Shown: positions 44,338 to 54,977 of the stretch, one piece after another | Layout of the letters: every line of letters begins with the position of its first letter | Position numbering within the stretch: the first letter of the stretch is position 1 | Assembly (NCBI GenBank): GCA_913775175.1 | Contig: CAJYKU010000019.1 | Span: 62,001-126,000, forward strand | Direction of reading: 5' to 3' | Length of the DNA stretch: 64,000 nt | Origin: an uncultured Pantoea sp. | Lineage (GTDB): Bacteria; Pseudomonadota; Gammaproteobacteria; Enterobacterales; Enterobacteriaceae | Notes under the pieces: generated by a model | The model's database searches: none | What the model saw: the letters and a program-made list of their open reading frames with translations, nothing else | Told to the model about the DNA's origin: nothing | Program-made: the position numbers and the translations under genes

Positions 44338-45180
44338 ATGGCATCCATGCTGGAACTGCTGGAAGAACACCGCATCTTTGGCGGCTGGCAACAACGCTGG
44401 CGGCATCAGTCAGCGCTGCTGAACTGCCCGATGACATTTAGCATTTTTTTGCCACCGCCAAAAGATGATATGCCGCCGCCGGCAGTCTGGTTTCTGGCCG
44501 GGCTCACCTGTAATGATGAAAACTTTACTAACAAAGCGGGCGCACAGCGAGTAGCAGCCGAACTGGGTCTGGTACTGATTATGCCCGATACCAGCCCGCG
44601 GGGTGGTTCCGTGCCAGATGATGAGGGATATGATCTTGGCCAGGGTGCCGGTTTTTATCTCAATGCAACGCAGCAGCCCTGGGCAACGCACTATCGTATG
44701 TTTGATTATCTGAGTGAGGAGCTGCCTGCGCTGCTGGCAGATAACTTTAACCTTAGCGATCGGCAGTCGATTATGGGTCACTCTATGGGCGGACATGGTG
44801 CGCTGGTTATGGCACTGCGACTCGGTGGTCGTTTTGCCTCGGCATCTGCTTTTGCCCCTATCGTCAATCCGGCTGAGGTTCCCTGGGGTGAGAAAGCGTT
44901 CAGCGCCTATCTGGGCGACGATCGTCAGGCGTGGCGTGAGTGGGACAGCTGCCTGCTGATGCAGCAGGCGGAACAGCGTCTGCCGCTGCTGATTGATCAG
45001 GGAGACAGCGATCAGTTTCTCGCCGACCAGCTGCGTCCTGAACGCCTTGCAGCAGTAGCCCATGAGCAGGATTTCCCGCTGGAGCTGCGTATCCAGCCAG
45101 GATATGACCACAGCTACTTCTTTATTGCCAGTTTTGTGGAAGATCACCTGCGCTTCCACGCGAAGCATCTGCTGGCATAA
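44338..45180 (+). CDS. yeiG: S-formylglutathione hydrolase YeiG
   Basis: 280-residue alpha/beta hydrolase of the esterase D family. It hydrolyses S-formylglutathione to formate and glutathione, completing detoxification begun by FrmA. The nucleophile Ser149 sits in MGHSMGGHG; the His of the triad lies in [13 protein letters not shown] and the Asp in IDQGDSDQF. The sequence is closer to YeiG than FrmB, and its position near folE is that of yeiG in E. coli. GGAGG precedes the ATG at 44338. Confidence 0.94.
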   Translation: MASMLELLEEHRIFGGWQQRWRHQSALLNCPMTFSIFLPPPKDDMPPPAVWFLAGLTCNDENFTNKAGAQRVAAELGLVLIMPDTSPRGGSVPDDEGYDLGQGAGFYLNATQQPWATHYRMFDYLSEELPALLADNFNLSDRQSIMGHSMGGHGALVMALRLGGRFASASAFAPIVNPAEVPWGEKAFSAYLGDDRQAWREWDSCLLMQQAEQRLPLLIDQGDSDQFLADQLRPERLAAVAHEQDFPLELRIQPGYDHSYFFIASFVEDHLRFHAKHLLA

Positions 45181-45237
45181 GATGATTACTCCTGCCCTTT
45201 CACCGGCGAAAGGGCAGCATCGCTGCCTGCGGCATCG

Positions 45238-46026
45238 CTACATTAGCGGTTCACCCACCAGCCCATCAATCATGACCTGCGGCATCCCCTGTGAGCAGTG
45301 CTCAATCCGGCCGCGTACGCCATACACCTGTGCCAGCGTCTGAGGGGTGATGACCTCAGCAGGTATCCCATCTGCCAGCCGTTTGCCCTGCCTGAGCATC
45401 AGTGCATAATCAGCGTGACGCAATGCAATATTGATATCGTGAACCACCACGACCGTGACCATGTTACGCAGCCGGGTTTCCCGTCGCACCAGATCCATGA
45501 CATGAAACTGATAATTAAGATCCAGCGCACTCAGCGGCTCATCCAGTAACAGCAGCTCCGGGCGACGGATCAGTGACTGCGCCAGCCCTACCAGCTGTTT
45601 CTGTCCGCCAGAGAGCTGATCAAGATAGCGCATCGCCAGATGCGCAATACCGAGCTGCTCCAGCAGCGCCATAATCTCCGCTTCACTCTCTGCACTGTGC
45701 AGGCCGCCAGAGGCACGTTGCGCCACAATAATCGATTCCAGCACATGAAGATGTACGCCAGCTGGTAAAGTCTGAGGCAGATAGACCACGCGCTGAGCCC
45801 GTCTGGCAAACGGCTGCGCCATCAGATCCTGCCCGTTAAGCCAGAGCGCACCCTCGCCTTTTCCCAGTCCGGCCAGCGCACGCAGCAGCGTGGATTTGCC
45901 ACAGCCATTAGGCCCCAGCAGCACGGTGATCTTACCGCGTGGTAGTGCTTCAACATCGAGGTTATCAATCACCTGGTGTTTCGGATAGCCCGCGCTAAAG
46001 CGCTGAATCTGTAAACCGGCTGTCAT
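45238..46026 (-). CDS. Iron/siderophore-type ABC transporter ATPase
   Basis: 262-residue FepC/FecE-like ATPase. Walker A is GPNGCGKSTLLRAL, the signature is LSGGQKQL and Walker B is LLLLDEPLSALD, with a switch His in VVHDINIAL. It is coupled to the permease upstream (the stop of one and start of the other share one base). The substrate is inferred to be ferric siderophore, haem or vitamin B12-like because this ATPase class pairs with FecCD permeases. It is convergent with yeiG. Confidence 0.9.
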   Translation of the reverse strand: MTAGLQIQRFSAGYPKHQVIDNLDVEALPRGKITVLLGPNGCGKSTLLRALAGLGKGEGALWLNGQDLMAQPFARRAQRVVYLPQTLPAGVHLHVLESIIVAQRASGGLHSAESEAEIMALLEQLGIAHLAMRYLDQLSGGQKQLVGLAQSLIRRPELLLLDEPLSALDLNYQFHVMDLVRRETRLRNMVTVVVVHDINIALRHADYALMLRQGKRLADGIPAEVITPQTLAQVYGVRGRIEHCSQGMPQVMIDGLVGEPLM

Positions 46027-47105
46027 TACACACTCCCCCGATGACGCAGAATGATACTCAGGAAAAACGGCACCCCGACCAGAGAGGTCACAATGCCCAC
46101 CGGAATGATAACGCCCGGGATAAGGTTTTTGGAGGCTACGGATGCCAGCGACAACACCAGCGCGCCTGTCAGTGCACTGGCTGGCAGATAGTAGCGATGA
46201 TCTTCACCAAACATCATACGCGCGATATGCGGCGCGACCAGGCCAATAAAGCCAATCGGGCCAACAAAGGCGACCGCCAGCGCAGAAAGAATACTGATAC
46301 GCAGCAGCGTGGCCAGACGCAGGCGTCGGACATCAATACCAAAACTAATGGCACGATCTTCACCGAGGCGCAATGCAGTGAGCTTCCAGCTGCTCAGCAG
46401 CGAGAATGGCACCAGCAGCGCAAAGGCAGCGCTGAGCACGCCCAGTTTCTCCCATGAGGCGCGCGCCAGACTACCCATGGTCCAGAACACCAGCCCCTGC
46501 AGCGTATCCTCACTGGCAATAAACTGCATCATGGAGACCAGCGCATTAAAGGTAAAGACCAGTGCAATGCCAAACAGCACGACGCCTGAGGTTGAGACCT
46601 TGCTCCAGCGGGTAATCGCATCCAGCATCAGCGCCGCTAACAGCGCAAACACAAAGGCGTTAGCGGAGATAAACCACTGATCCGACAGACCGGGAAACCC
46701 GATACCGAGGATAATTGCCAGAGCCGCGCCAAATGCCGCCGCCGAAGAGACACCTAACGTAAAAGGACTCGCCAGCGGGTTGTTCAGAATGGTTTGCATC
46801 TCTGCGCCCGCCAGTCCCAGCGCCAGCCCCACTACGACCGCCATCAATGCATAAGGCAGACGTATATCCCAGACAATAACACGGGTGCCGGCATCCATGG
46901 TTTCGGGATGCAGCAGGGTCTGCCAGAGCGTTTCCAGCGTGAGTCCGGCGGGACCAAGGGTAAAATCGAGAATGACCGAAGCAAGGATGGCAATGATTAG
47001 TATGCCAGTCATCAGCAGTCGCTGACGTAGTACCTGACGATAGCGTGTCAGGGTGTCAGCTTCAGAGGGGCGTTCCGCTATCAGCACGGAATCCGTCGTA
47101 CGCAT
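46026..47105 (-). CDS. FecCD-family ABC permease
   Basis: 359-residue inner-membrane permease of the FecCD/BtuC family with about ten helices. GLALGLAGAEMQTILNNPLASPFTLGVSSAAAFGAAL and the coupling loop GPIGFIGLVAPHIARMMFGEDHR are diagnostic. I start at 47105 (MRTTDSV); a 55-codon upstream frame runs through the Fur-type box and is spurious. One permease gene implies a homodimer. No periplasmic binding protein or TonB-dependent receptor is adjacent. Confidence 0.92.
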   Translation of the reverse strand: MRTTDSVLIAERPSEADTLTRYRQVLRQRLLMTGILIIAILASVILDFTLGPAGLTLETLWQTLLHPETMDAGTRVIVWDIRLPYALMAVVVGLALGLAGAEMQTILNNPLASPFTLGVSSAAAFGAALAIILGIGFPGLSDQWFISANAFVFALLAALMLDAITRWSKVSTSGVVLFGIALVFTFNALVSMMQFIASEDTLQGLVFWTMGSLARASWEKLGVLSAAFALLVPFSLLSSWKLTALRLGEDRAISFGIDVRRLRLATLLRISILSALAVAFVGPIGFIGLVAPHIARMMFGEDHRYYLPASALTGALVLSLASVASKNLIPGVIIPVGIVTSLVGVPFFLSIILRHRGSV

Positions 47106-47120
47106 GTGTCTACCTGTATA

Positions 47121-47169
47121 GCCGTAATCATAACGGCTGACACAATAGAGCAGGTGATAATAATTATCA
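47121..47169 (-). promoter_or_regulatory. Fur-type box and leader hairpin of the iron ABC pair
   Basis: TGATAATAATTATCA at 47155-47169 is a perfect 7-1-7 palindrome identical to the Fur core TGATAAT-N-ATTATCA. It lies 50-64 bp upstream of the permease start, a position where Fur would cover the promoter. Between it and the gene is an AGCCGT/ACGGCT stem (47121-47139) that would lie in the leader. The motif is seen; Fur binding is inferred. Confidence 0.85.
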
Positions 47170-47282
47170 ATTTTATCTCTGTAACAAAGCTCAATCTGTT
47201 CAGGCTTTGCACATATCAGGTCACACGCTGCGTCGCGACGACTATTTTCGCTCGCGACGCGCCTGATCATCCGTTCAGCAAA

Positions 47283-48749
47283 TCACTGCTTAAAGCGCGG
47301 AAATTCCATCTCACTATATTTTACTACCCGTCCGCCACGCACCAGGCGGTAACCCAGCCAGATCAGCAGGAACAGCGGAATGCCAATATAGGTCGCAGCC
47401 ACACCATACCAGTCGATGCGGTCGGCAAGAAACGCCTGATAGTTTTGCCCCAGCGTAATAATCAGGCAGAGTACAAAGGCAAAGATCGGGCCCAGTGGGA
47501 AGAAACCGGAACGATATGGCAGATCGGCCAGATTATGTCCCTGCGCGACATAGCCGCGGCGGAAACGGTAGTGACTGATAGCGATACCCAGCCAGGCGAT
47601 AAACCCGGTCATCCCTGATGTATTCAGCAGCCAGAGATAAACTTCCTGATTGCCAAACTTTGAGGTCAGAAAGCAGAGTCCTGCCACTACGGTGGTGGCA
47701 ATCAGCGCATTGCGCGGTACGCCGCCTTTAGAGAGTCTGGCAAACATGCGCGGCGCTTTTCCTTCACACGCAAGGTTAAACAGCATCCGGGTTGAGGCAT
47801 ACATACCGGAGTTACCGGCAGAGAGAACCGCAGTCAGGATCACTGCGTTCATCACTGCGGCGGCTGAAAGCAGGCCCGCATTGCGGAACACCAGCGTAAA
47901 CGGACTCACACTGATATCTGTCACATCATTGTGCAGCAGCTGCGGATCGGTATAAGGCAGGATCAGACTGATAATCAGAATAGCGAAGACGTAGAACAGT
48001 AGAATGCGCCAGAAAACCTGACGTACTGCGCGTGGAATATTTTTTGCCGGATCTTCCGATTCACCCGCAGCAATACCAATCAGCTCCGTTCCCTGGAATG
48101 AGAAGCCGACGATCATCGCCACGCCAATCATGGCAGAAAAGCCGCCGGCAAACGGTGCATCGCCGATGGTCCAGTTATGCCAGCCCGCGTTTTCCGCGCC
48201 GCGCATAATACCGACAATCATCAGTACGCCAACCACGATAAAAACAATCACGGTGGCAACTTTAATCAGCGAGAACCAGTACTCTGCTTCGCCAAAGCCT
48301 TTTACCGAGATAAAGTTGATTAGGAACATCAGACCCAGAAAGGTCGCACTCCAGATCCAGCCCGGTGTGTCAGGGAACCAGTAGTTCATCACCAGCTGTG
48401 ACGCGACCAGATCAACTGCAATGGTTACCGCCCAGTTGTACCAGTAGTTCCAGCCCAGCGCGAAGCCAAACCCCTCTTCTACATACTTTGCCCCATAGGT
48501 GGCAAAGGAGCCGGAAACCGGCATAAAGGCTGCCAGTTCACCCAGGCTGGTCATCAGAAAATAGACCATCAGGCCAATAAGGGCGTAGGAGAGCAGTGCC
48601 CCGCCGGGGCCAGCCTGGGAAATAGTCGCACCCGATGCGACAAACAGACCAGTACCGATGGAACCGCCAATGGCGATCATAGTGAGATGGCGCGCTTTTA
48701 ATTCACGGCGCAGCCCAGTTTGTTGTATTGTTTTTGAGTCATTATGCAT
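47283..48749 (-). CDS. lysP: Lysine-specific permease LysP
   Basis: 488-residue amino acid-polyamine-organocation permease with 12 membrane helices, importing lysine with protons. The N-terminal segment (GLRRELKARHLTMIAIGGSIGTGLFVASG) and GWNYWYNWA are typical. In E. coli LysP also restrains the CadC acid sensor, and lysP is activated by ArgP. The stop lies 178 bp from the divergently irrelevant iron permease start on the same strand; the two appear to be separate units because a Fur-type box lies between. Confidence 0.95.
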   Translation of the reverse strand: MHNDSKTIQQTGLRRELKARHLTMIAIGGSIGTGLFVASGATISQAGPGGALLSYALIGLMVYFLMTSLGELAAFMPVSGSFATYGAKYVEEGFGFALGWNYWYNWAVTIAVDLVASQLVMNYWFPDTPGWIWSATFLGLMFLINFISVKGFGEAEYWFSLIKVATVIVFIVVGVLMIVGIMRGAENAGWHNWTIGDAPFAGGFSAMIGVAMIVGFSFQGTELIGIAAGESEDPAKNIPRAVRQVFWRILLFYVFAILIISLILPYTDPQLLHNDVTDISVSPFTLVFRNAGLLSAAAVMNAVILTAVLSAGNSGMYASTRMLFNLACEGKAPRMFARLSKGGVPRNALIATTVVAGLCFLTSKFGNQEVYLWLLNTSGMTGFIAWLGIAISHYRFRRGYVAQGHNLADLPYRSGFFPLGPIFAFVLCLIITLGQNYQAFLADRIDWYGVAATYIGIPLFLLIWLGYRLVRGGRVVKYSEMEFPRFKQ

Positions 48750-48881
48750 GTGTAAACGCTATGCTGGATAAAAATAAGGCGCGATTGTAGCAGCTAACCC
48801 TGAGCTGTATAGCATTCACGTCGGGTTATTAGTTACCTTCATGATCGCCGGACAATTATTAGCGCAGGCGGGCGTTAGTAG

Positions 48882-49748
48882 CTACTCACAACAGTAGGAG
48901 AGAAAGCGCTGTAACGCATTAGAGAGATGTTTCTGCCGATGATGGATGCGATACAGCGTGCGTGTCAGACGCGGCAGTGGCAGCGCTACCTCAACCAGCG
49001 TGCCAGCGTCCAGCAGGTCAGCAATGACACGCCGCGACAAACAGCTAATACCCATGCCATGACGCACCGCGTGCTTGATCGCCTCGGAGTTACCCAGTTC
49101 CAGGCTTAAATGAAACTGTGGCAGGTGCGACAACAACTGATAATCAACAATTTCACGCGTGCCGGAGCCCCGCTCACGCAGGATCCACGGCGCTGCGGCC
49201 AGCGTGCTTAGTGTGACTGGCTGTTGCAGCAGAGCAGAATCGGGCGCCGCAAATACCACCAGCTCATCTTCCAGCCACGGCTCGCTGACGATCTCCGGCT
49301 CATGGCAGACGCCCTCTATCAGTCCGATATCAACGCGAAAATCAGCTACTGCCTGAATCGCATCCTGGCTATTGCCTACGCTCAGCTCCAGCGGCAGTGT
49401 GGGAAAGTCGCGCCGGTAAGCCGCAATCATGCCTGGCAGCAGATAGTTGCCAATAGTACTGCTGGCAAACAGCCGAATCGCCCCGCTATCCTCGCGGAAT
49501 AACTGCTCAATCTCTCCCGCCTGCTCCAGCAACCCTATGGCCCGTGGATAGAGTAACCGGCCATGCTCATTCAGCACCAGTCGCTTGCCGACGCGATCAA
49601 ATAAGCGTACGCCGAGCTGATTTTCCAGATCGGCCAGTGCAGCACTGACCGCCGACTGCGACAGTGAGAGCACCTGAGAGGCCTGCGTGGTGGAACTGCT
49701 TTTCAGCACCTCAGTAAAAACTTCAATCTGCCGCAGTGTAATATGCAT
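48882..49748 (-). CDS. yeiE: LysR-family regulator YeiE
   Basis: 288-residue LysR-type regulator matching E. coli YeiE. The helix-turn-helix covers [38 protein letters not shown]. The effector domain follows from about residue 90. E. coli YeiE has been linked to iron homeostasis, and in Salmonella/Cronobacter relatives to sulphite-related genes. It is upstream of lysP and adjacent to the DUF1232 gene; yeiE-yeiH-nfo is the usual order. Confidence 0.92.
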   Translation of the reverse strand: MHITLRQIEVFTEVLKSSSTTQASQVLSLSQSAVSAALADLENQLGVRLFDRVGKRLVLNEHGRLLYPRAIGLLEQAGEIEQLFREDSGAIRLFASSTIGNYLLPGMIAAYRRDFPTLPLELSVGNSQDAIQAVADFRVDIGLIEGVCHEPEIVSEPWLEDELVVFAAPDSALLQQPVTLSTLAAAPWILRERGSGTREIVDYQLLSHLPQFHLSLELGNSEAIKHAVRHGMGISCLSRRVIADLLDAGTLVEVALPLPRLTRTLYRIHHRQKHLSNALQRFLSYCCE

Positions 49749-49757
49749 TCCCTCTCC

Positions 49758-50135
49758 CTACGCCGTGTAGTGCTGTATCAGCCAGATAATGACACCCAGC
49801 CAGATCAGCAGTACCAGGCAAAATCCGGCACGACTGACAATTTTTACCCCACGTGCACGCTGTACATCGGCACGCTCAGCGCTGCTGATACGCACTTCAC
49901 GCGGAAGCAGACGCAACAAAATAATGACGCCAAGCGGTACAATAATCATATCGTCGAGCAGACCAATCACCGGAATAAAGTCGGGAATAAGATCAATCGG
50001 ACTCAGCGCATAAGCGACCAGGCCAAAGGCCAGCAGCCTGAACCACCAGGCCGTGCGGGGATCGCGGCAGGCGAACCACAGCGTCAGCACATCACGCTTA
50101 ATAAGCTGTGCCCAGCGGCGCAGACGCACAAACAT
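49758..50135 (-). CDS. DUF1232 (YkvA-like) membrane protein
   Basis: 125-residue small membrane protein of the DUF1232/YkvA family. The conserved core is AFGLVAYALSPIDLIPDFIPVIGLLDDMIIV, with a second C-terminal helix (about 100-120). I start at 50135 because AAGGAGAG precedes MFVRLRRW; the six-codon extension to 50153 lacks this. Function unknown. It is inserted between yeiE and yeiH, which are direct neighbours in E. coli. Confidence 0.88.
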   Translation of the reverse strand: MFVRLRRWAQLIKRDVLTLWFACRDPRTAWWFRLLAFGLVAYALSPIDLIPDFIPVIGLLDDMIIVPLGVIILLRLLPREVRISSAERADVQRARGVKIVSRAGFCLVLLIWLGVIIWLIQHYTA

Positions 50136-50237
50136 AGTTGCTCTCCTTATCACTTATTCCGGTTAATTATAAATATATTATCAATTTCACTTTTATACCA
50201 GAGAAGCGCACGCTACAGCCTTATCCCGGAGGTAGCG

Positions 50238-51281
50238 ATGACTGAATTTAGCATGATAAAACCGGTTCGTTCATATTATCAGGTCGTGCCTGGTCTGATA
50301 GTTACGGCTCTGCTGGCCGCCGCAGCCGCCTGGCTGACCAGACTCCCCTGGCTGGCGCATATCGGACTGGGCGCACTGACGCTGGCGATTATCAGCGGCA
50401 TAGTGATCGGTAATACACTCTATCCGCGGCTGGCGACATATTGTGACAGCGGCGTACTGCTGGCTAAACAGCGCCTGCTTCGCATTGGCATTATTTTATT
50501 TGGTTTCCGCATTACTCTGCAGCAGATTGCGGGCGTAGGCCTGCGCGGCGTGGTTATTGATGCGATTATCGTAGGTTCGACCTTTCTCTTTGCCTGCCTG
50601 GTGGGTATCCGGCTGCTGAAAATAGATCGGCAGACCGTCTGGCTGATTGGTGCTGGCAGCAGTATCTGCGGGGCCGCTGCGGTGCTGGCAACCGAGCCCG
50701 TGGTTCGGGCTGAATCTTCCAGGGTTGCGGTGGCTGTAGCGACTGTGGTGCTGTTTGGTACCGCAGGCATCCTGCTCTATCCGGTAATATTTTCGCTTCT
50801 GCCGGGCGTAAGTGCAGCGCAATTTGGCATATTTACCGGCTCGACGCTGCATGAGGTCGCACAGGTGGTTGCAGCCGGACATGCTATCGGGCCAGAAGCA
50901 GAGAGTATGGCGGTAATTACCAAGATGCTGCGGGTGATGATGCTGGCACCCTTTCTGCTGCTGCTGGGCAGCTGGCTGAAACAGCAGCGTGGTGCGCACA
51001 GCCAGAACGCCTCGCGCAGCTTTCCGTGGTTTGCACTGCTGTTTATTCTGGTCGCGCTGTTTAACTCACTGCAGCTGCTGCCAGCAACCGTGGTCAGCCA
51101 GTTAAATCAGCTGGCTGATCTGCTGCTGGCAATGGCGATGGCAGCACTGGGATTAACCACGCGACTGTCAGCGCTGAAGCAGGCGGGATCGCGCCCCCTG
51201 CTGCTGGGATTACTGATGTTCTGCTGGCTGATAGCGGGCGGTGGTGCCCTGAATTTTATCGTGCAACATTTCATGGTATAG
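50238..51281 (+). CDS. yeiH: UPF0324 membrane protein YeiH
   Basis: 347-residue polytopic membrane protein of the UPF0324/YeiH family with about ten helices. The repeated GxSICGAAAV motif (GAGSSICGAAAVLATEPV) and GSTLHEVAQVVAAGHA are family signatures. Its regulator in several relatives is a LysR protein such as YeiE, encoded divergently nearby. The substrate is not established; sulphur-compound transport has been suggested for the family. The start has GGAGG upstream; the long frame from 49743 is spurious. Confidence 0.92.
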   Translation: MTEFSMIKPVRSYYQVVPGLIVTALLAAAAAWLTRLPWLAHIGLGALTLAIISGIVIGNTLYPRLATYCDSGVLLAKQRLLRIGIILFGFRITLQQIAGVGLRGVVIDAIIVGSTFLFACLVGIRLLKIDRQTVWLIGAGSSICGAAAVLATEPVVRAESSRVAVAVATVVLFGTAGILLYPVIFSLLPGVSAAQFGIFTGSTLHEVAQVVAAGHAIGPEAESMAVITKMLRVMMLAPFLLLLGSWLKQQRGAHSQNASRSFPWFALLFILVALFNSLQLLPATVVSQLNQLADLLLAMAMAALGLTTRLSALKQAGSRPLLLGLLMFCWLIAGGGALNFIVQHFMV

Positions 51282-51332
51282 CGGCTTCCGCTATGATGTG
51301 CGCCGTACTTAACGCCCATACAGGAGAGCGGC

Positions 51333-52178
51333 ATGAAATATATCGGTGCACACGTCAGCGCATCAGGCGGTGTAGACCAGGCAGTAATCCGTGCCCATGA
51401 ACTGGAAGCCACCGCTTTTGCACTGTTTACAAAAAATCAGCGTCAGTGGAAAGCCGCTCCGCTCTCAGCCCAGGTTATCGATGCATTTAAAACCGCCTGT
51501 GAAAAATATCACTACTCTTCCGCACAGATCCTGCCACATGATAGCTTTCTGATTAATCTTGGTCATCCGGTGGCCGATGCGCTGGAGAAGTCCCGTGCAG
51601 CTTTTCTGGATGAGATGCAGCGTGCCGATCAGCTTGGCCTGACGCTGCTGAACTTTCACCCCGGCAGCCATCTGCAACAGATTGACGAAGAGGCGTGCCT
51701 GAAACGCATCGCTGAATCCATTAATATTACGCTGGATAAAACCCGTAATGTGGTAGCAGTTATAGAGAACACCGCAGGCCAGGGCAGCAATCTTGGCTAT
51801 CGCTTTGAGCATCTCGCCACCATCATTGAGCATGTTGAAGATAAATCGCGTGTTGGCGTCTGTCTCGATACCTGCCATACGTTTGCCGGCGGCTACGACC
51901 TGCGTACGGAAGATGACTGCATTGCAACCTTTGCTGAGTTCGGGCGCGTGGTCGGCTTTAACTATTTGCGCGGTATGCATCTGAACGATGCCAAAAGCAC
52001 GCTCGGCAGCCGCGTGGATCGTCACCACAGCCTGGGAGAAGGCAATATCGGTAACACCGTGTTTAGCTGGCTGATGAAGGATGAACGCTTTGACAATATT
52101 CCCCTGATCCTCGAAACCATTAATCCCGATATCTGGAAGGATGAGATTGCCTGGCTGAAAGCGCAACAGCAGCCCTGA
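51333..52178 (+). CDS. nfo: Endonuclease IV
   Basis: 281-residue AP endonuclease family 2 enzyme. It cleaves DNA 5' to abasic sites in base excision repair and removes 3' blocking groups. Zinc-site motifs are intact: [52 protein letters not shown], and LETINPD. CAGGAGAG precedes the start. It is followed by a bidirectional terminator shared with fruA. Confidence 0.97.
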   Translation: MKYIGAHVSASGGVDQAVIRAHELEATAFALFTKNQRQWKAAPLSAQVIDAFKTACEKYHYSSAQILPHDSFLINLGHPVADALEKSRAAFLDEMQRADQLGLTLLNFHPGSHLQQIDEEACLKRIAESINITLDKTRNVVAVIENTAGQGSNLGYRFEHLATIIEHVEDKSRVGVCLDTCHTFAGGYDLRTEDDCIATFAEFGRVVGFNYLRGMHLNDAKSTLGSRVDRHHSLGEGNIGNTVFSWLMKDERFDNIPLILETINPDIWKDEIAWLKAQQQP

Positions 52179-52282
52179 ACCGGAACGCAGTGTGCAGAGG
52201 CAGGCACTGAACTAAGAGGTTTACTGTCGGATCTTCTGCGTTAGCGCAAGACGATTTCTGCTAAAGCAGCTAATACAGCAAT

Positions 52283-52309
52283 AAAAAAGGGAGCCGCGGC
52301 TCCCTTTTT
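52283..52309. terminator. Bidirectional terminator between nfo and fruA
   Basis: GGGAGCC-GC-GGCTCCC flanked by six A residues on the left and five T residues on the right, so it works on both strands between two convergent genes. Confidence 0.92.
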
Positions 52310-52324
52310 ATTTCACCCGGATAA

Positions 52325-54019
52325 TCAGGCGGCTTTCGCCAGCTCCTCTTCCGGACGTTTCAGCACCGCGTATCCCAGACCGGCAACCGCAGTACCGATA
52401 ATGATCGCCAGCAGATAGCCCAGTACCGGAGTAATGGCGCCGGGGATCAGCAGTACAAACAGACCGCCATGAGGTGCCATAAGCTTCGCGCCAATTGCCA
52501 TAGATATGGCACCTGTCACCGCTCCGCCCACGATGCAGCATGGCAGAACGCGCATTGGATCGCGGGCAGCAAACGGGATTGCGCCCTCAGAGATAAAGCA
52601 AAGCCCCAGAACCAGCGCTGCTTTACCCCCTTCCTGCTGACCTTTATTAAACTTACGACGCGCCACAATTGTCGCCAGACCCATGGCCAAGGGTGGAACC
52701 ATACCCGCTGCCATAATCGCCGCCATTGGCGCATAGGTCTGCGAACTCAGCAGGCCAACACCAAATGCGTAAGCAACCTTGTTTACCGGTCCACCCATAT
52801 CAGTACACATCATACCGCCAAGGATTGCGCCCAGCAGCACGGCGTTCGCTGTACCCATATTTGCCAGCCAGCTGGTCAGGCCGGTCATGATACCGGCCAC
52901 CGGTTTGCCTACCACATAAATCATCAGCAGGCCGGTGATCAGACTGGCAACCAGCGGAATAATCAGGATCGGTTTTAACGCTTCCATACTCTGCGGCAAC
53001 CTGACTTTACTGCTCAGCATTTTGGCAGCATAGCCAGCAATAAAGCCGGCGATAATGCCGCCAAGGAAACCGGCATTAATACTGGTTGCGATCATACCGC
53101 CAATCAGACCCGGCGTCAGACCCGGACGGTCGGCAATCGAGAAGGCGATAAAACCTGCCAGTACCGGTACCATCAGTGCAAAAGCGCTGCCGCCACCAAT
53201 CTGCATCAGTGCCGCTGCCAGCGTGCCAGGTTCTTTAAACGCGGTGATACCAAACGCAAACGAGAGCGCAATACTTAATCCACCCGCTACCACCATCGGC
53301 AGCATGTAGGATACGCCGGTCAGCAGGTGACGATAGGCACCCGCTTTCTCTTTGCTGTCGCTCTGCGTAGCCGCACCTGACTGTCCTGAAGGCTGGAACG
53401 TTTTCGCCTCGTTCTGTGCTTTATCAAGTTCCTGAGCGGTTTTTTTCAGCGCCAGACTGGTTGAGGTACGGTACATCGGCTTACCGGCAAACTTTGCCAG
53501 ATCCACATCGATATCTGCCGCCACAATCACCAGATCAGCCGCCGCTACCTCTTCTGGCGTAATAGGATTACCCGCCCCGACGGAACCACGGGTTTCAACT
53601 TTTACCCACCAGCCGCGTTTTTTCGCTTCGGATTCAATAGCTTCAGCAGCCATAAAGGTGTGAGCAACGCCGGTTGGACAGGCGGTAACCGCAACGATAC
53701 GTTTCTGTGCACTCGCAGAGGCGGGTGCAGCCGCAGGAGTAGCTACCGCTGGCTGCCAGCGCTGCGCGCCAGCTTTTGCCTGTGCCAGTGCGGCTTCAGG
53801 ATCGCGCAGCGCCTGCTGCACATCAATCCGGGCCACAGATTTGCCCGCCAGTGCCGCATCTTCCGGCAGCTGCTGGCCAGCAATCAGTACCAGCTCCGCC
53901 TCAGCGGCACTGTTTACCAGCTCCAGGCCTGCCGATGCCGCCGCGCTACGCAGGCGCTCAATAGCCAGATGTCCTGATGCCAGTCCCAGTGAAGAATCTT
54001 TTATCAGCAGCGTTTTCAT
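52325..54019 (-). CDS. fruA: Fructose PTS EIIB'BC component FruA
   Basis: 564 residues (E. coli 563). It transports fructose and phosphorylates it to fructose 1-phosphate. A degenerate EIIB' domain (about 1-95) is followed by the active EIIB with phospho-Cys in VTACPTGVAHTFMAAEAIE and a membrane EIIC domain (about 225-555). The start at 54019 (MKTLLIKD) matches the family; an ATG two codons earlier is closer to AGGAG. Last gene of fruBKA. Confidence 0.96.
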   Translation of the reverse strand: MKTLLIKDSSLGLASGHLAIERLRSAAASAGLELVNSAAEAELVLIAGQQLPEDAALAGKSVARIDVQQALRDPEAALAQAKAGAQRWQPAVATPAAAPASASAQKRIVAVTACPTGVAHTFMAAEAIESEAKKRGWWVKVETRGSVGAGNPITPEEVAAADLVIVAADIDVDLAKFAGKPMYRTSTSLALKKTAQELDKAQNEAKTFQPSGQSGAATQSDSKEKAGAYRHLLTGVSYMLPMVVAGGLSIALSFAFGITAFKEPGTLAAALMQIGGGSAFALMVPVLAGFIAFSIADRPGLTPGLIGGMIATSINAGFLGGIIAGFIAGYAAKMLSSKVRLPQSMEALKPILIIPLVASLITGLLMIYVVGKPVAGIMTGLTSWLANMGTANAVLLGAILGGMMCTDMGGPVNKVAYAFGVGLLSSQTYAPMAAIMAAGMVPPLAMGLATIVARRKFNKGQQEGGKAALVLGLCFISEGAIPFAARDPMRVLPCCIVGGAVTGAISMAIGAKLMAPHGGLFVLLIPGAITPVLGYLLAIIIGTAVAGLGYAVLKRPEEELAKAA

Positions 54020-54038
54020 TATCATCGCTCTCCTGCTG

Positions 54039-54977
54039 TTAGTTAACGGGTTGTAAGTCGACACGCGCCATCATCGCGGCCAACTGAGTACGGTCGGTTA
54101 CGCCAACATTGCTCTGGCTGACGGCCATCGCCGCCACCGCTGTCGCAAGACGCAGTGTATGCTCGCTGGATTCGCGCATCAGCAGACCATAAATCAGACC
54201 ACCCACCATGGAGTCGCCGGCACCTACGGTGCTGACTACTTCACAGGCAGGCGGCTTAGCCAGCCATTCACCGGAGGCATTCACCCACAGCGCACCTTCT
54301 GCACCCAGTGAGATCACGACATGCGCAATGCCCTGCTCACGGAGTTCATGCGCCGCACTAATCACATCCTGCAGCGTTGGCAGCTTGCGATTGGCCCAGA
54401 TTTCCAGCTCGCGACGATTGGGTTTTACCAGCCACGGCGCCGCTTTTAAGCCTGCAACCAGCGCATCGCGGCTGCTATCAAAAATAATGCATGGACAGAG
54501 GGTACGCAGATCGCTCATCCAGCGGGTAAATGCTTCCGGCGCTACGCCGCTTGGCAGGCTGCCGCTGACGCAGACCATATCGAACTGACCAAGCCAGGTC
54601 AGGGAGTCTGCAGTAAAGCGTTCCCAGTCCTGTGCGGTAACATCAAAACCAGAGAAGTTGAGATCGGTGACTTCACCATCTTTCTCGGTGAGTTTGACGT
54701 TGATACGGGTACGGCCCTGCACGACCTGAAACCGGTTGGCAATGCCCAGCTCGCTGAACAGCTGCTGGAAACCATCCTGATTCTCTTTGCCCAGGAAGCC
54801 ACCTACCGTGACATCAATACCTAAATCCTTGAGTACTTTGGCAACGTTAATGCCTTTTCCCGCTGCGTGCAGACCGGTGGTTTTTACCAGGTTAACATCT
54901 CCACGCTCAATCTCCGGGATGTAGCCCACCAGGTCATAAGCCGGATTCAGTGTGATTGTGGCAACGCGACGGCTCAT
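54039..54977 (-). CDS. fruK: 1-phosphofructokinase FruK
   Basis: 312 residues. PfkB-family kinase converting fructose 1-phosphate to fructose 1,6-bisphosphate. The N-terminal substrate motif ([16 protein letters not shown]) and the catalytic [13 protein letters not shown] near residue 250 are intact. The start overlaps the fruB stop by four bases. In E. coli fructose 1-phosphate, its substrate, inactivates the Cra repressor. Confidence 0.97.
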   Translation of the reverse strand: MSRRVATITLNPAYDLVGYIPEIERGDVNLVKTTGLHAAGKGINVAKVLKDLGIDVTVGGFLGKENQDGFQQLFSELGIANRFQVVQGRTRINVKLTEKDGEVTDLNFSGFDVTAQDWERFTADSLTWLGQFDMVCVSGSLPSGVAPEAFTRWMSDLRTLCPCIIFDSSRDALVAGLKAAPWLVKPNRRELEIWANRKLPTLQDVISAAHELREQGIAHVVISLGAEGALWVNASGEWLAKPPACEVVSTVGAGDSMVGGLIYGLLMRESSEHTLRLATAVAAMAVSQSNVGVTDRTQLAAMMARVDLQPVN

